Counted from the stretch's first letter, positions 23,830-37,412 are shown. The stretch is DNA of 64,000 bases from Ascaphus truei (GCA_036426205.1 CM071570.1:142902563-142966562); one strand, 5' to 3'. Made by a program: numbers and translations. Notes: generated by a model not told the origin, from the letters alone.

Positions 23830-25044
23830 AACATGGCATTTGTAGTTGCCTTAATGGTCAGCCGCTAAGTTAATGAAGTTGCCTGTAAATGCATTTTTAT
23901 TGCATTTAATTCATGTTGGTGGTCTCTGGTGCTGATATTAATGGGTATCAGCTCCGGAGACTACCAGCATCAATCTGATGCAGGAAAAAAGCATTTTTTT
24001 TCCAAAGTCCTCTCTTACTGCCTTCTCAGCAGGTTCTCCCCATCTTCACGCCATCTTTTCCTAGCATGAGGATTTTGAGAGAAACTCACCATTCTCGAGC
24101 CGCGATTAGCCTCAATAAACTAATCGAGGCTACTAGAATTAAACGAGTTTCAAAACCTACCAATAAGTGGCTTATCACTGCTCACCCAGCGATGTGTTTT
24201 TGACGGCTGAAAAAATTGGTGATTCATGCCTTTATCGCCCACTTATCGAGGCTTACTGAATAGCAATAGGCATTTTGACCGGAAAGGCCTCAATAAGTGG
24301 CTTATCGAAGCTTATTGAATAGCTCCCATAGTTTTTTTACCAGCTGCCGGTAGACTTTGCTAAATAACCTGAACATGTACAGTAAAAGGTATTGGAAGGA
24401 CAACGTGTTTTTCTTCTAGAACGCAAAGGGTGTCGTACAGTATTAGAACAACACAGAATAACATAAATTAAAAAGAAAAATAACTAATTACATGATGCAT
24501 TCAATGTTTCGTTGCCAAAATAACATTCAATGAAAGACATCATGTGCTGATTTAGAGTGATTTACTATTTAAAAGTAAGTTGAATACAACTTTTGAAAAA
24601 TAATTTATGACATCTAGAGAAAGTAATACATGCACTGTACAGTAAAGTCTAACGCAACTGAAATATACTTCACTAAGAGGGAGCAATGCCACAAAGCAGC
24701 CCCTATATTAACCCGAGGAAGATGTTTTGCCAAGGTATTATTTACCATATTTTCTGTATAGCATAGCCTAGTGAATGAGCTCATTAATACATAATTTCCT
24801 TGAACATTAGCAATCAGATTCCATTTTAATATATTTAAACTAGTTACATCCTAAAATGTGGCTGCTATTTGGTATCTTATTAGAACCACAGTTTTACAGT
24901 GTTCTTAAATTATGAGCCACAAGTTTGACGGAGTTAACAATTGGTTCTTAAGCTAAACTGTGTACACAATATTAAGGTATCAATAGTAACAGACCTATCT
25001 TAACATAAAATAAAAAATGTTAATTTTATGTCTTAATCACTTCT
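23830..25044. other. Unassigned, no gene seen
   Basis: Around 24060-24340 there are several copies of a CAATAAGTGGCTTATC-type short motif, probably remains of a palindromic element. The rest is AT-rich with no gene. Confidence 0.4.
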
Positions 25045-25160
25045 TCCCATTATATGTTATTTGTATTATTTGTTATTTATATGATTATATCACGTGTTTT
25101 ACTGCTGTGAAGTGCTATGTACATTAATGGCACAATATAAATACTGTTATACATACATAT
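25045..25160 (+). repeat. L2-like LINE 3' end fragment
   Basis: The blocks TTATATGTTATTTGTATTAT, ACTGCTGTGAAG and ATGTACATTAATGGC match the reverse complement of the 3' end of the L2-like tail at 10076-10160. Confidence 0.6.
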
Positions 25161-25504
25161 ATACATTTTATTGTTCAGAATTGAACCTTAGCAGTTTAAG
25201 GTTTTACTTAAGTAATAATCCCCGAAGAACAGGACATTACTGACCAAAAATGCCCTGGCTGGATGAGTTGACGGCCCGAGGCGAAGCCGAGGGACTCTAA
25301 CCCAGCCAGGGCATTATTGGCCAGTAATGCCCTATTCTGAGGGTATTATTACTATTATAGGCTAAATGTAGGCTTTTTCAAAAATAATAGACACTTTTGT
25401 ATAGTTATATAGATTTTTTTATTAAAATAAAATGGTAAATACATTAAACCACCTTTATATATGCTTACACTGCAGCTATCTATATCCTCCCACTGCCGCC
25501 CCCT

Positions 25505-25938
25505 GTGTGTAGACACACACACACACAACATACAAGCTCTACACACACACAAACTGCTGCTACACAAAAACACAAACTGCTGCTACACACAAACTCTGCT
25601 GTTGCTGCTACACACATACAACACAACAGCACACCACATCACACACACACACACACTGCTGCTGCTGCTACACTGATAAATACTGCACCTGACACTGACA
25701 CACACACTGCAGGACTACACACACACACACACAGCAGCAGATCAACACACAACACAGCAGCTCTACACACACACACACAAGCTGCTGCTACACACAGCTG
25801 CTACACACAAACTCTGCTGCGGCTGCTGCTACACACACATACAAAACAACAGCACACCACACACACAGCTGCTGCCACACCGATAAACACTGCTGCTGAC
25901 ACTGACACGCACACACACACACACACACACTGGAGCTC

Positions 25939-25979
<41 letters not shown>

Positions 25980-26225
25980 GCTCTACACACACACACACAC
26001 TGCAGCTCTACACACATGCACACACACACAGCACCTCTACACACAGCAGCTCAACACACACACAGCAGTTCAACACACAACACAGCAGCTCTACACACAC
26101 GCAAACTCTGCTGCTGCTACACACACATACAACACAACAGCACACCACACACACACACACAAACACTGCTGCTTCTACACCCATAAACACTGCTACTGAC
26201 ACACACACACACACACACTCACCAG
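25505..26225. repeat. CA microsatellite with CTGCTGCTA interruptions
   Basis: About 720 bp of (CA)n tracts are separated by CTGCTG-CTACACAC and GCAGCTCTACACAC modules. The long histidine/threonine-rich open frame and its minus-strand cysteine/valine counterpart are translations of this repeat, not genes. Confidence 0.9.
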
Positions 26226-26277
26226 ACAGACAGAAACTGTAGCCACAAACAAACTGCAGACAGCCCTTACTTACTTT

Positions 26278-26335
26278 GCAGTCCCTCTCTCCCTCTCCCT
26301 CTCTCCCCCTTTACCCCTATCCCCCTCTCTTCCTC
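26278..26335. repeat. CT-rich tract
   Basis: Run of CCCTCTCTCCCTCTCC-type polypyrimidine sequence. Confidence 0.7.
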
Positions 26336-27071
26336 TCCAATTCAATTGAATCTGCTCAGTCAGCTCTGTTAAGTGATGGAGGGGGGGAGTCAACCTGTGG
26401 CTGTTACCTCCTGATCAATCCCCTGTGATTGTCTCAGAGCTGTACTGAAAGCTGATTGGCTGGAAATAAACACAATGGAAATCAACACATTGCAAGCAGC
26501 AAAAATTCCGGGTATTACTGATTGGAAAATGCCAGAATTTTAACCAATCAGAGAGCAGGGATTTCAGTAATGCCCGGAATTTTACTGCTTTCACCTATAA
26601 TTGCCTGTAATGAAAAAGCATATAGAGAGAAACACTATCATGCGCTCTGGAGTGTGCTGTACTCAACCAGTTTTTTTTTAAATCTATATGCCTGGATCGG
26701 GGGGAGGTATGAGCCTGAGGTGGAACGGAGGTATGAATGTCTGTGAGATAATAGCGGTACTGCGACCACAGTCCTATTCAGACCATAACCATTACCAGAA
26801 GTGCAAACACAGTTTGAATTGGTTTGTAGGGACTGAGTAAGGTTTGGCGGAAGTAAGGAAATGCCGTCTTTCCTCCTATTAGCTCCAGCTTGTACTCAGA
26901 GTCCCGCTGTCGATGATGATTTGCAGACCGCACGTCTGCCAAGATCAGAGAAATATCAGCAGTGTTTGTAGAAATTCAGGGCACTCGAATAACATCAATG
27001 CAGTCCATGAGATTGGGACAAATAGTAAAAATGAAAAGTGGGCTACCCAGGTATTTCAAAAGTAAAAAGGC

Positions 27072-27162
27072 TTTATTTAGAACATGGGTCAATGGTTAAC
27101 ATGACAGAGAAGTCCTCCCACGCATTTCATGCAAGTGTTCGCTTTCTCAAGGAGTATGGGAC
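27072..27162 (-). ncRNA. Hammerhead-like motif d, with downstream AATAAA
   Basis: On the minus strand, ACTCC forms stem I with GGAGG. The core is TTGAGAA plus an extra A, then GCGAACACTTGC as a short stem II, GAAA, and ATGCGT as a minimal stem III. The 3/8 pair is U-A. AATAAA follows at 27072-27077 on the same strand. The base before the predicted cleavage point is G, which should block cleavage. Confidence 0.5.
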
Positions 27163-30100
27163 CAACATTAGCACATTTATATCTGCTTAATTAATTAATT
27201 AATTAGAAAAAACACCTCAGATACAGCTGAACGTCGCTTAACTGTATTGGAAGATACCTGATATTGAATGTTAGAGCATTTCATTTTATTATATTTTAGG
27301 TACAGAATATTTACTACAGTACAAAATGAAAGACAACATGTTGTGCACATTGTTGAAATGCTGCATTTAGTTTCTTGTTTTGTTTAAACAAATGGATATT
27401 GTATTACTGTAGTCTTTAGTAAATATTGCTAACTGTCTTATACCATTGTTTCATAGTTCAGTAGCATGTTCCTGTTTGGTCCAAATTTGCAGCTTGCACA
27501 GTGTAGCATATGCTGGAACTCCATTATAATAATAAGAAGAGTTATGTCTTTATTTTTGCAGGCAATTTCCTCAAGCTTCAGGAAATTGGAAACTTTACTT
27601 CAAAAATGCTATTTGGTAATCTATTCATGAAGGCTTTACTTTTGGAAAAAATCTAAAGAAATGTCTCTTGGGAGCATGATTTAACCTAAAGAGGAGAAAA
27701 TGTGTGTTTTCTTATACTGTACCATATCTCACAAAACCCTACCAAACTGTCAAGGTGACAATCCAAAACGGCAATCAAAAGCACTTTTTACAATCCATCT
27801 TGTAAGTGCCGCAGGCAAGTTTTCAATGAGACACTAACAAGTCCCAACGAATAGATAGTATTTAATATTTGATGCAATCAGAACTGTACACAATAGATGC
27901 CAAGCATATGTGGCACACATCCACAGTCTTTGATACAGCAGTCAATTTTCAAAGAGAAAAAATCCACTGCTAAAACATTATGAAAGTGGTATGTGGGAAC
28001 AATTCATGATGCTTCAATAATTTGATTTTAGGATCATGTTAGCCCATTTCTAACAAATGTCTCTAGAGGAACTAGATTTGTAAAACGTAAAAAAAAGCAA
28101 CAGATTTTGTTTGTCAATATTCTAACACTACCTGTAGCTCAGAATGTATTATATTATATTTATCAAGTGTGTTATATATGGAAGATTCTGATGTGAGCTC
28201 AATAATGGAATTACATGCAGAAGTTATTCAGGAAACTAAATGTCATAGTCTAACAAACAAAGAACAATATCTTATATATGTAAGTAATGGAAAATGAGGT
28301 TTAAGAGAAGACTATTTTTGTTCTAGAACATAAAGCTTGCTCTAGAATATTGGCAAAAGATAGAAAAATAAATCCAATATTTTGTTTCCACAATATAACT
28401 ATATCTAATTGGCATTGGGTGCTAGATGTTTAACACGCATGCTCTGTCCTCTTAACATTGCAAGAAAAAAATGTATTTAATATTTTGCAGTTACCAATCT
28501 TGTTTATATTTTCCAACATTCCTTCAGGTTTAGCTGTAGTAATTATAACATTTAGTGCGATTTTTGACTGTGTCCTTCCCTCTCACTCATCAACATGGAA
28601 TATAGAGGTCCCAAGAGGTACCATTCACAGGTCTTGAAAAAAAAGAAGTAAGATTTTAATACAATCTTACTTATTTTTGCAAGACTTGTGACTGCTGGCC
28701 ATCTTTATTGTAATATATATAGGTTTCCCCTCTCACAGAGGTAAAAGGAAGTGTTCACAGTGTAGTGTAGGACCTGCATTATTTTGGTTATACCTTGACG
28801 TTGGTATGCAGGCTTATGACGCCTTTGGCCAAAGGGTTAACTAAATAACCAATTATTATTATTGAAGTATTTTACTTTATATGTTTTGTCAATTGGATGC
28901 AGCATTGGGCACCCCCTGTCTCTTGTTATAACCCACACCTAGGAGCCCTATGTAAGATCGCCAGGGAACTACAACCCATCCTGTACAGCAGCACACACGA
29001 AAATGGCACAGTGATGCCTTAAAATAACGGCCGCTTCATCTGTATGTGCGTAGACACAGCCTTTTGCCTATTATTTGCCCAATAAAATCCTCCATATCTG
29101 AAGGGGCAAAGAAAATCTTTTCTTATATACGTCAGAGCTCTGCTTCAAAAATTGGAGCAGTGGTTTTAAATACAATTTTCTCTACATTTATACATACTGT
29201 AGACCCTTATATATTAAGGGAAAAGTGGGGCAATTCTGGGACAAGAAAATAGCACCCCATGTATTACAGATATCCTATTAATCTCAACCGGATTTCTTTC
29301 TTTCATTCATATGGCGCAGATTTTTTGACCCAGAATTGCACCACTTTTGCCTTGATACATATATACCGATATACTTAACCAGCATGGAATCTGCAGACTT
29401 GAGGAACAGTATTCCATATCAAACAGTGGGGGGGAGGTATCAACATAATGAAAGTGCAAATAGAAGTTTGTTTTGATGCATTTCTCCCTTTTTGGCTCTC
29501 ATTTGCCTCAAATGTATGAAAGTGTTTCTTAAATTGGCCGCAAATTGTTTGGCAGGAAAGTTTACTCCACCTCAAACCTGGCAAAAAAAATTGTCGCACA
29601 TATGGAATATAAAAGGGATGCACGCAGAAGCAGACGCAGAGTTTTATACAGTACATTATATGTGCATCATGTAACTCCTCATATTGTTTGTTATTCCCCA
29701 AATTGCAAGGTGATGCAAATGGTGCAAGACTTGGGGAAAAGACCTTGATACGTTGAGGCAAGAATGGCATGATGCAATTTGCATAGATTGTGCTGCAAAT
29801 ATTCTTTGATACATCCCCCCTGTAAGTCATTCATATTGAGGGCATATGGGTAGATTCATTAACTAGATCAAATACTTATACAGATGTAGCCAGACTTACT
29901 GCCCCCAGCACCATGGCCAAATAAAAGAAAATGAGTGTGGCACTGGGGACAGTCTGCCACAATCGTGCTGCAGGGGGTCCATGCTTCTGGATTTTACACC
30001 CCTGGCCATGATCGTTGCAGTCGCGGGACTGCATGCTTTCTCGGCAAGACAAACAGTAAGTCTTGCTCTAACTGTATCTGAACAATTCTGCAAACAAAAT

Positions 30101-31720
30101 GGCTCACAGTAGTTAGTAAGTTAAGGAATGTCTTTATCAAAATCTCCAAACTGGAACATAAAACAGTGCCAGATTTTGTGACACAAAAGGAAAGCAATGC
30201 AATTTTTCAGTTAATAGATGTGGTGCAAATTTGTGCACTGGTTTTGCTTCAGTATTGCAGCTACTGTAGGAGACATAGATAAATGATATCTAGAAGGAAA
30301 ATGCAATGAGGATATATTTGATACAGAAGTCATCTTGATTGTTAGTAGCATGGTTTTTCTATTTATTTCATAAGGAATTTGTGGCCCCTCTGGCATAATA
30401 GGGGTACGTTATTTTAGTAGTAATTAGAAATAATATCATTACTAAAACCAAAGGTGTTTAAACTAAACAAACCCTAACCAAGCTAGAAACATATCCTTTG
30501 GTGTATTTCTTCACTAGTCTTCAGGGGGTAGCAGATGTTGGGTCTAGTAGTAAGAAGGACCCAAGAGGTATGAACTGTCAATCATTATTTTCTTTTTCAA
30601 ACTGCAGGCTGTGCAATAGATAGAAAGCAAGCCTAAAACAATCTGCGTCCGCTGGGGTGTGTGACATATTAATAACCCTTGACAGAAGTGTCAAGAGCTT
30701 TGCTGGAATAAAAGCATCCTGCTGACCAGCTGTTATGCAAGTTAATAAGCTAGCATTCAACATCTACTATCATCTGAGCTCTACAAGACAATAGGTCCAC
30801 TGATTCGCTATCATATTTACAGGGCCAGGCAAAAAAATGTGTGCTTTTGAGCACAACAATATTTTTACAAGCTGTTAGATGAAGTTTATTGCATTTGATA
30901 TACTGTAGATTGCTAATCACCTCTGACCTTGAAGTTTTGATGATGACAAAAGTGGAATAAAATAAAGGATACAAATACTGTGTCAGAGTCTCTGAACTGC
31001 AGTACTGGAGTAAAACCAGGGCAAAGATTTGTATTAGATTTATCAAAGACCAAATTCCATTGAAAGCAATGGTGTACATATTGTTTGTGTCACTTACTGT
31101 AACTCCTCTGCAACTCCACCTACTGACACACCCCAAGAAAAGCAGAAAAGGATCATGATATGGGATGAGAAAATATAAACTTAACACCAACATTGTGTAC
31201 ATAAATGCCTACTGTATGTTGTATGTGTAGGAAGTGATTTATCTTTTATTTCTTTTTTTCTGCAGGGTATGTTTTACAGATGTAGCAAGCTTCATTGTTC
31301 CTCAGAAAACATACCTTATCCCATTATAATGCAGAATAACACAGTTTTAATAGGATTCAATGGCACTTGATGCAGAATACAATACAGAACAATGAAGCAT
31401 GGTACATCTGTACATTTAAAAACGTATATGTATTCTGTCTCAAAATGTATCTACTGATTGCAACAAACTTCTGAGGTTCAAACATTTAATAACCTTAAGT
31501 AAAAATGTATTCCAATTTGCATTCCTCGTGACCATGATTTGCTGCAATCCTGTTTCCCTGGCAACGTTTGGTCTGGTAATACCGGGCAATGGGAGAGATG
31601 TGGCAAAAACATGCCTAAGTTGTGGCAAATAGATTTCTTTGCTGCGGCTCATGGGAAGATAAATTGGGCCACATGTGTAATTCATGGCTTTATCTCTGGT
31701 TAGCATAGGTTACCCATCAA
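27163..31720. other. AT-rich, no gene seen
   Basis: This stretch of about 4.5 kb has only short unsupported frames on both strands. I see no domain, splice-consistent exon series, RNA gene or clear repeat boundary. It may be unique intergenic sequence or very old repeats. Confidence 0.45.
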
Positions 31721-31914
31721 TTTATTTATTTTATTTATTTATAAAATATTTTACCAGGAAGTAATACATTGAGAGTTACCTCTCGTTTTCAAGTATGTCC
31801 TGGGCACAGAGTTAAGACAAATAATACTGTGCATGGTTACAAATACAGTTACATAAATGAACAGAGTATACATTATATACAAGACATTGCATGTACAGTT
31901 AAAGAAAATATATG

Positions 31915-33914
31915 TTATGGGCGAATGAAACAGTTACAGACCAGATTAAAATGTGAGACAGCCTTAGATTTGAAGGAACTTAAACTGGTGGTGGATGTGA
32001 GAGTCTCTGGTAGGTTGTTCCAGTTTTGGGTTGTACGGTAAGAGAAGGAGGAACGGCCGGATACTTTGTTGAGCCTTGGGACCATGAACAGTCTTTTGGA
32101 GTCCGATCTCAGGTGATAAGTGCTGCATGTGGTAGGGGTGAGGAGCTTGTTCAGATAGCTGGGTAGCTTGCCCATAAAGAATTTAAAGGCAAGACAGGAA
32201 AGGTGAACTTTGCACCTAGACTCTAGTGATGACCAATCTAGTACTTTGAGCATTTCACAGTGATGTGTGTTGTAGTTGCATTGGAGAACAATATGACAAA
32301 TTGAATTGTAGAGGGTGTCAAGTTTGTTAAGGTGGGTTTGAGGTGCCGAGCCATATACTATGTCTCCATAGTCAATAATTGGCATTAGCATCTGCTGTGC
32401 GATACGCTTTCTGACCAGGAGATTTAGGGAGGATTTGTTCCTGTAAAGTACCCCTAGTTTGGCATAGGTCTTGGTTGTTCGGTATCAATGTGCCTTCCGA
32501 ATGTTAACTGGGAGTCAAACCATAAGCCCAGGTATTTAAAACTAGTGACAGGGGTTAGGGTGGTGTTAGCATTGGTTCTAATCAGGAGCTCAGTCGCTGC
32601 AAGCTTTAAAAATGTAGTCTTGGTCCCAAATACCATTGTTACAGTCTTGTCAGTGTTTTAAACCAGTTTGTTTTGGGAAATCCAGTTTTCGAGTCTGAAA
32701 AAGTCTGAAGTATGTGTTGAAGGTCAGAGAGGCTATGGCTGTGTGCATAAAGGATTGTGTCATCTCCATACATGTGTATTGAGGCTTCCTTACAAGCTGT
32801 GGGAAGATCATTGATGAATACTGAGAATAGTAGGGGCCCCAGAACAGAGCCTTGCGGGACACCACAGGTGATATCCAGGGGGTTGGAGTTAGAGCCTGAG
32901 ATGGACACATGTTGGGATCTTCCTGATAGGTAGGACTGAAACCCAGTTTAAAGCATGCTTCCCTATTCCAGAGCTCTGGAGTTTGTTAAGCAGGATAGCA
33001 TGATCAACTGTATCAAAAGCCTTTGCAAAATCTAGGAAAATTGCACCAGTGACTTGTCCCCGTTCCATTCCACACTGGATTTCATTGCAAACTTTTAGCA
33101 GGGTAGTTACGGTGGAGTGTTTGGGACGAAAGCCAGATTGGAATTGGCTAGGGAAATTTGTCTTGGTATAGAAATCGCTTAATTGGGAGTGGACACATTT
33201 TTCCATGACTTTGGATAGAATTGGGAGAAGTGAGATTGGCCTGTAGTTTGAGACAGTGTTTTTGTCCCCACTTTTGAAGATTGGGACAACTCTGGCAGTT
33301 TTCCAGGTCTTAGGGATATGGCCTGCAGACAGGATAGAGTTGACTATGGAAGCAATTGGTTTGGCAATGGCTGGGGCACCAAGTCATAGGAACCTAGATT
33401 GTAGTAAGTCAGGTCCGCATTGGCTGCTTAGTTTTAGTTTGAGGAGCGCTTGTATAATCTCCTCTTCAGATACTGGGCCAAATTGAAAATTGTGGGCAGT
33501 GTTGGGAGGGGGTGGGGCTATGTAGACACTCCCAGGATGAGATTTAGGTTTGTGGTTTGGGCTGCGTTTCGCTAATAAGTTAGTGGCACACCCCACAAAG
33601 TAATCATTGAATGCATTTGCAATGTCAGTGGGGTTTGTCAGAGTAATATCCCCCTTAGTGATATTACTTGGTTGTTGATGGTTAGGAGGCTGGAATATAT
33701 TGTTGATAACCTTCCAGAAGTTAGCTGGGTTTGATGTATTTTGGTGGAGATTGCCAGAGTAATATTGTGCTTTTGCGTGCCTTGTTTGCCTTGTGCACAT
33801 GTTCCAAAGGCATCTGTAGTGATTGAGATCCTTGGTAGTGCCAGTTACTTTGTAGCTTTTCCACAAGGTATGCCTGAGCTGGTAGAGTGCAATAAGGTCA
33901 GTTGTAACCCACAA
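31915..33914 (-). pseudogene. L2/CR1-like reverse transcriptase and C-terminal region
   Basis: Minus-strand order: linker with FWKVINNIF and ITLTNPTDIANAFNDYF (about 33.7 kb); FQSGFRPKHSTVT; motif A FLDFAKAFDTVDH (about 33.0 kb); motif B GVPQGSVLGPLLFSVFINDL (about 32.85 kb); motif C YGDD (about 32758-32770), where most relatives have YADD; FKYLGLWFD; then the C-terminal IDYGDIVYGSAP and AFKFFMGKLPSYL blocks. These are the hallmarks of the L2/CR1 group of non-LTR retrotransposons, which copy their RNA at a nicked target. At least four frameshifts or stops separate the blocks, so it is inactive. Confidence 0.85.
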
Positions 33915-33949
33915 AAGGTGTGCCCCCCGTTACCTTATTTTGCGTAGTG

Positions 33950-34936
33950 AAGCATGGGTATCACAGAGTTTTAAGAACTCGGATTGGAAATAGTCGAGCG
34001 CAGAATCAGGGTCGGGAATTAAATCGATTCTGTGCCATGGGCAGTTGGTAAGGTCATCCAGAAACTGTTGTGGGTTAAAGTTTTTAAATGTTCTAGTGAG
34101 GAGAACTTTAGGGCTTGAATGGGGCGGTTAAATTTTCCTTACACAGTACACTATTGCATGGTCACTGAAAATATCAGGAAGGATACCAGAGGATTGGATT
34201 CTGCTGGGGTTTGAGGACAGAATCCAGTCTAGCAAGGAATGGTTATGCGATTTCAGGTTTGTCCGTGTGGGTTGGGAAATGAGTTGTGATAGGTTAAGAG
34301 ACTTGAGCTGAATCTGGATTTTGTGGTTTTTAGGGTCAAGTCAATTTAAGTTGAAATCCCCAAGAAATAGCAGCTCACACTTCTAATTCAGAGAGGAAAT
34401 GGAGCCAAGAAACTGGGTGATATCAGTCAGGGATTGTAGAGGGGCTTTAGAGGGACGGTAGATGTCAGCGAGCAAGATGGGCTTAGAAAAGGGGAGGCAT
34501 ATTCTGCCAACTAGATTTTCAAAAGAGGGTGGGCTTGGGTGGCAATTTAACAGTGTAAATTGTAAGGTGTCTGCAATATAAAATAACACCCCTCCTCCTC
34601 TCTTTGACCTATCTCTCCTAAAAATGGAGTATCCTTGAATGGCAAAATTTGCATCAGGAGTTTTAGGGGTTATCCATGTTTCTGGCTTTGGGTATATGCA
34701 TAAGGTACCATGCCCTTAGTTCGTCCAGTTTGGGCAGCAGGCTCCGGATATTTATTTGGGCGACAGATAGCCCTTTTTGGAATTTAACGGTTGAATTCTC
34801 AGGGGCATGGGACAGAGCTGAAATGGGAGGACCTTGGTTAAGTTCAATATCACCTGCTAAAGAGAGTAATAGTATGAGCAGAAATTTGGGTAGTTGTTTG
34901 CAAGTTGTAAATTTGTGGTGTTTGCCATTAGAGTAA
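33950..34936 (-). pseudogene. L2/CR1-like AP-type endonuclease remnant
   Basis: In minus-strand frames the region encodes FLGDFNLN (about 34350) and, further along, SDHAIVYC (about 34165), the two landmark motifs of LINE AP-like endonucleases. An upstream fragment containing LVGRICLPFSKPILLADIYR lies at about 34440-34530. Stops interrupt the frame. It is continuous with the reverse transcriptase region downstream on the same strand. Confidence 0.7.
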
Positions 34937-35350
34937 GCAGTGGTTGGTATGCTGGTTTTTAGAGTTCTCCACCAACATTCAGTAGATAGTGCAAGGCTTT
35001 TGAGTAGTCCAGGGTGTATGGTGATGTTGGGTGTGGGCCAGGAGGGAGGAGTTTGTAGTGTATAAAGGGAGTAACATCTCCATGAGGCCAGGAGAAAGAA
35101 AAAAGTTCAGATACATAGCAGGTTCATTATGCCAGAGGTAGGCAGTGCTGCATGGAGCTGTTGTGAGCAAAGTGAGTGTGTGCAGACTAAACAGCAGGGG
35201 TGTGCCTGTTCCTTGTCAGATGTTTTGCTGCATTGCATTGCTGGAGTCAATTCAGGGTTTCAGTGGGCTGAGTGGGTGTGGGAGGTATTTTTGTGCAGTC
35301 AGTTTTGGGAGATGCTGCAGTGAAATAAGTTGTAAAGGGGTGGGGGGTTA

Positions 35351-36371
35351 AAATATGCAGGTTAACAAGCATGGGATCATAGTGTGGTCACTATTTGTTG
35401 CCTTGAGTAAAAGAGTTTGCAGAAAGATGCAGTCACCAGATGCAGTCACCAGTCACCTCTAGTCAAACTATAGTCTAACTATATATTGTCACTTAAAATG
35501 ATCACTTTAATTGCATCACTCTTAAGATGCCAATACTACCCTGCCAATGCAGGGGGAATATGTGTTTTATACATCTAAAGCAGTCGATATCATATGGTTT
35601 TATTCAAATATTTCATGGGATTCTAATTCTTAGAAACTACTTTGTGACCAAAACTAACCATTGTAAATATATGTTTCCAATCATTCACTATGACATTAGG
35701 AAGTATATTTTTAATTTAAAGGTACTAACCTCCTCCCCTCACCTCAAAATGTACTTTGAGCTCAATGCATATACTGTATAACCGATGAGCCAAGTATGAT
35801 CCTATTTTATTTCTTCAAATTAATCTCAAAATACACTGACCTACTGTATAAACAATTTTAGTTGAAGTATTGCCAAGATTATAGGGAGTGTTAATGGTTA
35901 CCACTTTCTCTCCAAGAATTCCCTGCTTGTCTTTATATTGGTTCTGCTTCCATTGAGAAGACAGTGACATCATCAGAGGGGAAGTAAATATTCATCTAAT
36001 TATATTCTGGCTAGCTGTTACAGTATGTTCCAGGGAGTAGATATTTTTAGAGGGATTTAAGATGTCTTAGGGAAGTTTAGGAAGGCCTTTGGGCAACACA
36101 ACATCACAGCATAATAATTTGGAACCTCAGGAAATAAAACATGGAAGTACAGTATAACAATCTTTAAAAAAATACAAGAATGAATGTAGCTATACCCCAT
36201 GATAAAGCATAGATAATTTAAAAAGAAGACCTGTATATATATTTTTCAACTAAGCAAAAAAAAGAAAATATATGATCCATCCTTTTTTTAATTTTTTTTA
36301 TTATTTTGTTGTTGCATAATCAGAGTAACCTTTTCTAGTTAATGTAGCCAACTGAAAAAAACAAGAGAGGG
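35351..36371. other. Unassigned, no gene seen
   Basis: AT-rich sequence. A short GATGCAGTCACCA duplication occurs at about 35426-35450. No gene supported. Confidence 0.4.
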
Positions 36372-36443
36372 GAGGCAACCAGGAGGGAGGGGGGAGAGAG
36401 AGAGACCGGAGAGAAAAAATAGAGAGAGAGAGAACAACGAGAG

Positions 36444-36493
<50 letters not shown>

Positions 36494-36585
36494 GAGGGAG
36501 GAGAGAGATAGAGAGAGAATATAATATATGTATATATGATATATATATATATAGATAATATATATATATATATATATATAATCCA
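36372..36585. repeat. GA then TA microsatellite
   Basis: (GA)n with interruptions from about 36380 to 36515, then (TA)n to about 36582. Open frames here are repeat translations. Confidence 0.9.
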
Positions 36586-36734
36586 ATGCACAGCCGGCAC
36601 ACCAATTGCAAGAAAAAGTTTTGGTGCTTATCCCATAAAGCAATAACAGACCATACGATACCGGTTGCAACACGACATCAAGGGACAGCACGCAGGTAAG
36701 TAAATCAAAAATGTTCTGTATTTGATAGAAGACA

Positions 36735-36815
36735 CAAAAACCGACGTTTCGGTCCCCCTTAGTATTTTTATAGTTTATATATATATATATATAAAAACTA
36801 TAAAAATACTAAGTG
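36735..36815 (-). ncRNA. Hammerhead 3' half fused to a TA-rich hairpin
   Basis: On the minus strand GGGGGACCGAAACGTCGG resembles the 3' half of the hammerhead motif (strand of stem II, GAAA, stem III). Where the 5' half should be there is a long AT hairpin (AGTATTTTTATAGTTT repeated inverted around TATA). Not expected to be active. Confidence 0.4.
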
Positions 36816-37362
36816 TGCAAATTAAAACAATTAAACCAAAAATAGTAACAGTTGCTGCCTGAATGTTAAGCTATACACAATAGCACATATATAGGGGGGA
36901 AGGGGAGAACATCGGCGCAAAACTGCTAACTAAACAATCAAATTGAGCATAAATGGACTGAGGATATATTGGGAATTGCTGGTTGCTCTGAAATGAAATG
37001 AAAAGAGAACAAAATATAGTGAAGTACGTTTTAGTAAAAGTATATGCGTAAAAGTAGATCACTACTTACAAAGTAGCAGATGTTAACAAGCATGTAGGAT
37101 ATAATAATCCTCTCCGTCCTGCTGCCTGGAGTTACAATGTGTCAGTCCTCCACGTGGAACGCCAAAATCCTCCGTGGTGGTTCTCCTCCAGCTGCAGCTA
37201 TTCTCCTGGGCTTCCTGGTTGTTCCTCCGATCTCGCGAGACTGGTCCGCTGACGTCACTAAACCGAAATTTCGGCCGCAACTCGAGTACACTGTCCAGGG
37301 GTGATCAGGAGATTCTGCTGGATGTAGATACTGGATAGGGGAGCTAAGAGTTTGTCTTAGAG

Positions 37363-37412
37363 CCTCCACTCTACGCGTTTCGTCCTAGAACTAGGACTTC
37401 ATCTGGGGAATA
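37363..37412 (-). ncRNA. Hammerhead-like motif e
   Basis: On the minus strand: CAGATGA core (U4 changed to A), extra A, then a perfect 7-bp stem II (GTCCTAG with CTAGGAC). GAAA follows, then ACGCGTA as minimal stem III and a permitted A at the cleavage position. Stem I pairing is weak. The single core change probably lowers or removes activity. Confidence 0.55.

Larger units (their letters stand above)
25235..26583. mobile_element. Foldback element enclosing CA arrays
   Basis: The left end is a strong hairpin: CATTACTGACC plus AATGCCCTGGCTGG (25235-25262) pairs with its reverse complement at 25302-25329. At the right, AAATTCCGGGTATTACTGA (about 26503) faces its inverted copy ending at about 26583. 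The interior is dominated by CA repeats. No transposase seen. The shared CATTACTG-type ends suggest one non-autonomous element that carried the microsatellite. Confidence 0.5.
31721..35350 (-). mobile_element. L2/CR1-like LINE, degenerate, minus strand
   Basis: The 3' end is at 31721 with repeated TTTAT units, as expected for a LINE tail. Moving 5' on the minus strand there is a C-terminal domain, a reverse transcriptase, a linker and an AP-type endonuclease, ending at about 35.0-35.35 kb. The coding frames are broken by several stops and shifts. The length of about 3.6 kb suggests a nearly complete element, with the 5' boundary uncertain. Confidence 0.8.

Noticed and set aside
25505..26242. 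Long histidine/threonine-rich open frame and minus-strand cysteine/valine frames
   Set aside because: Pure translation of CA repeats; the same occurs at 56.7-57.2, 59.3-59.9 and 60.0-60.4 kb.
29375..29830. 151-codon minus-strand open frame
   Set aside because: No domain, atypical composition and no supporting splice or promoter signals; consistent with chance.
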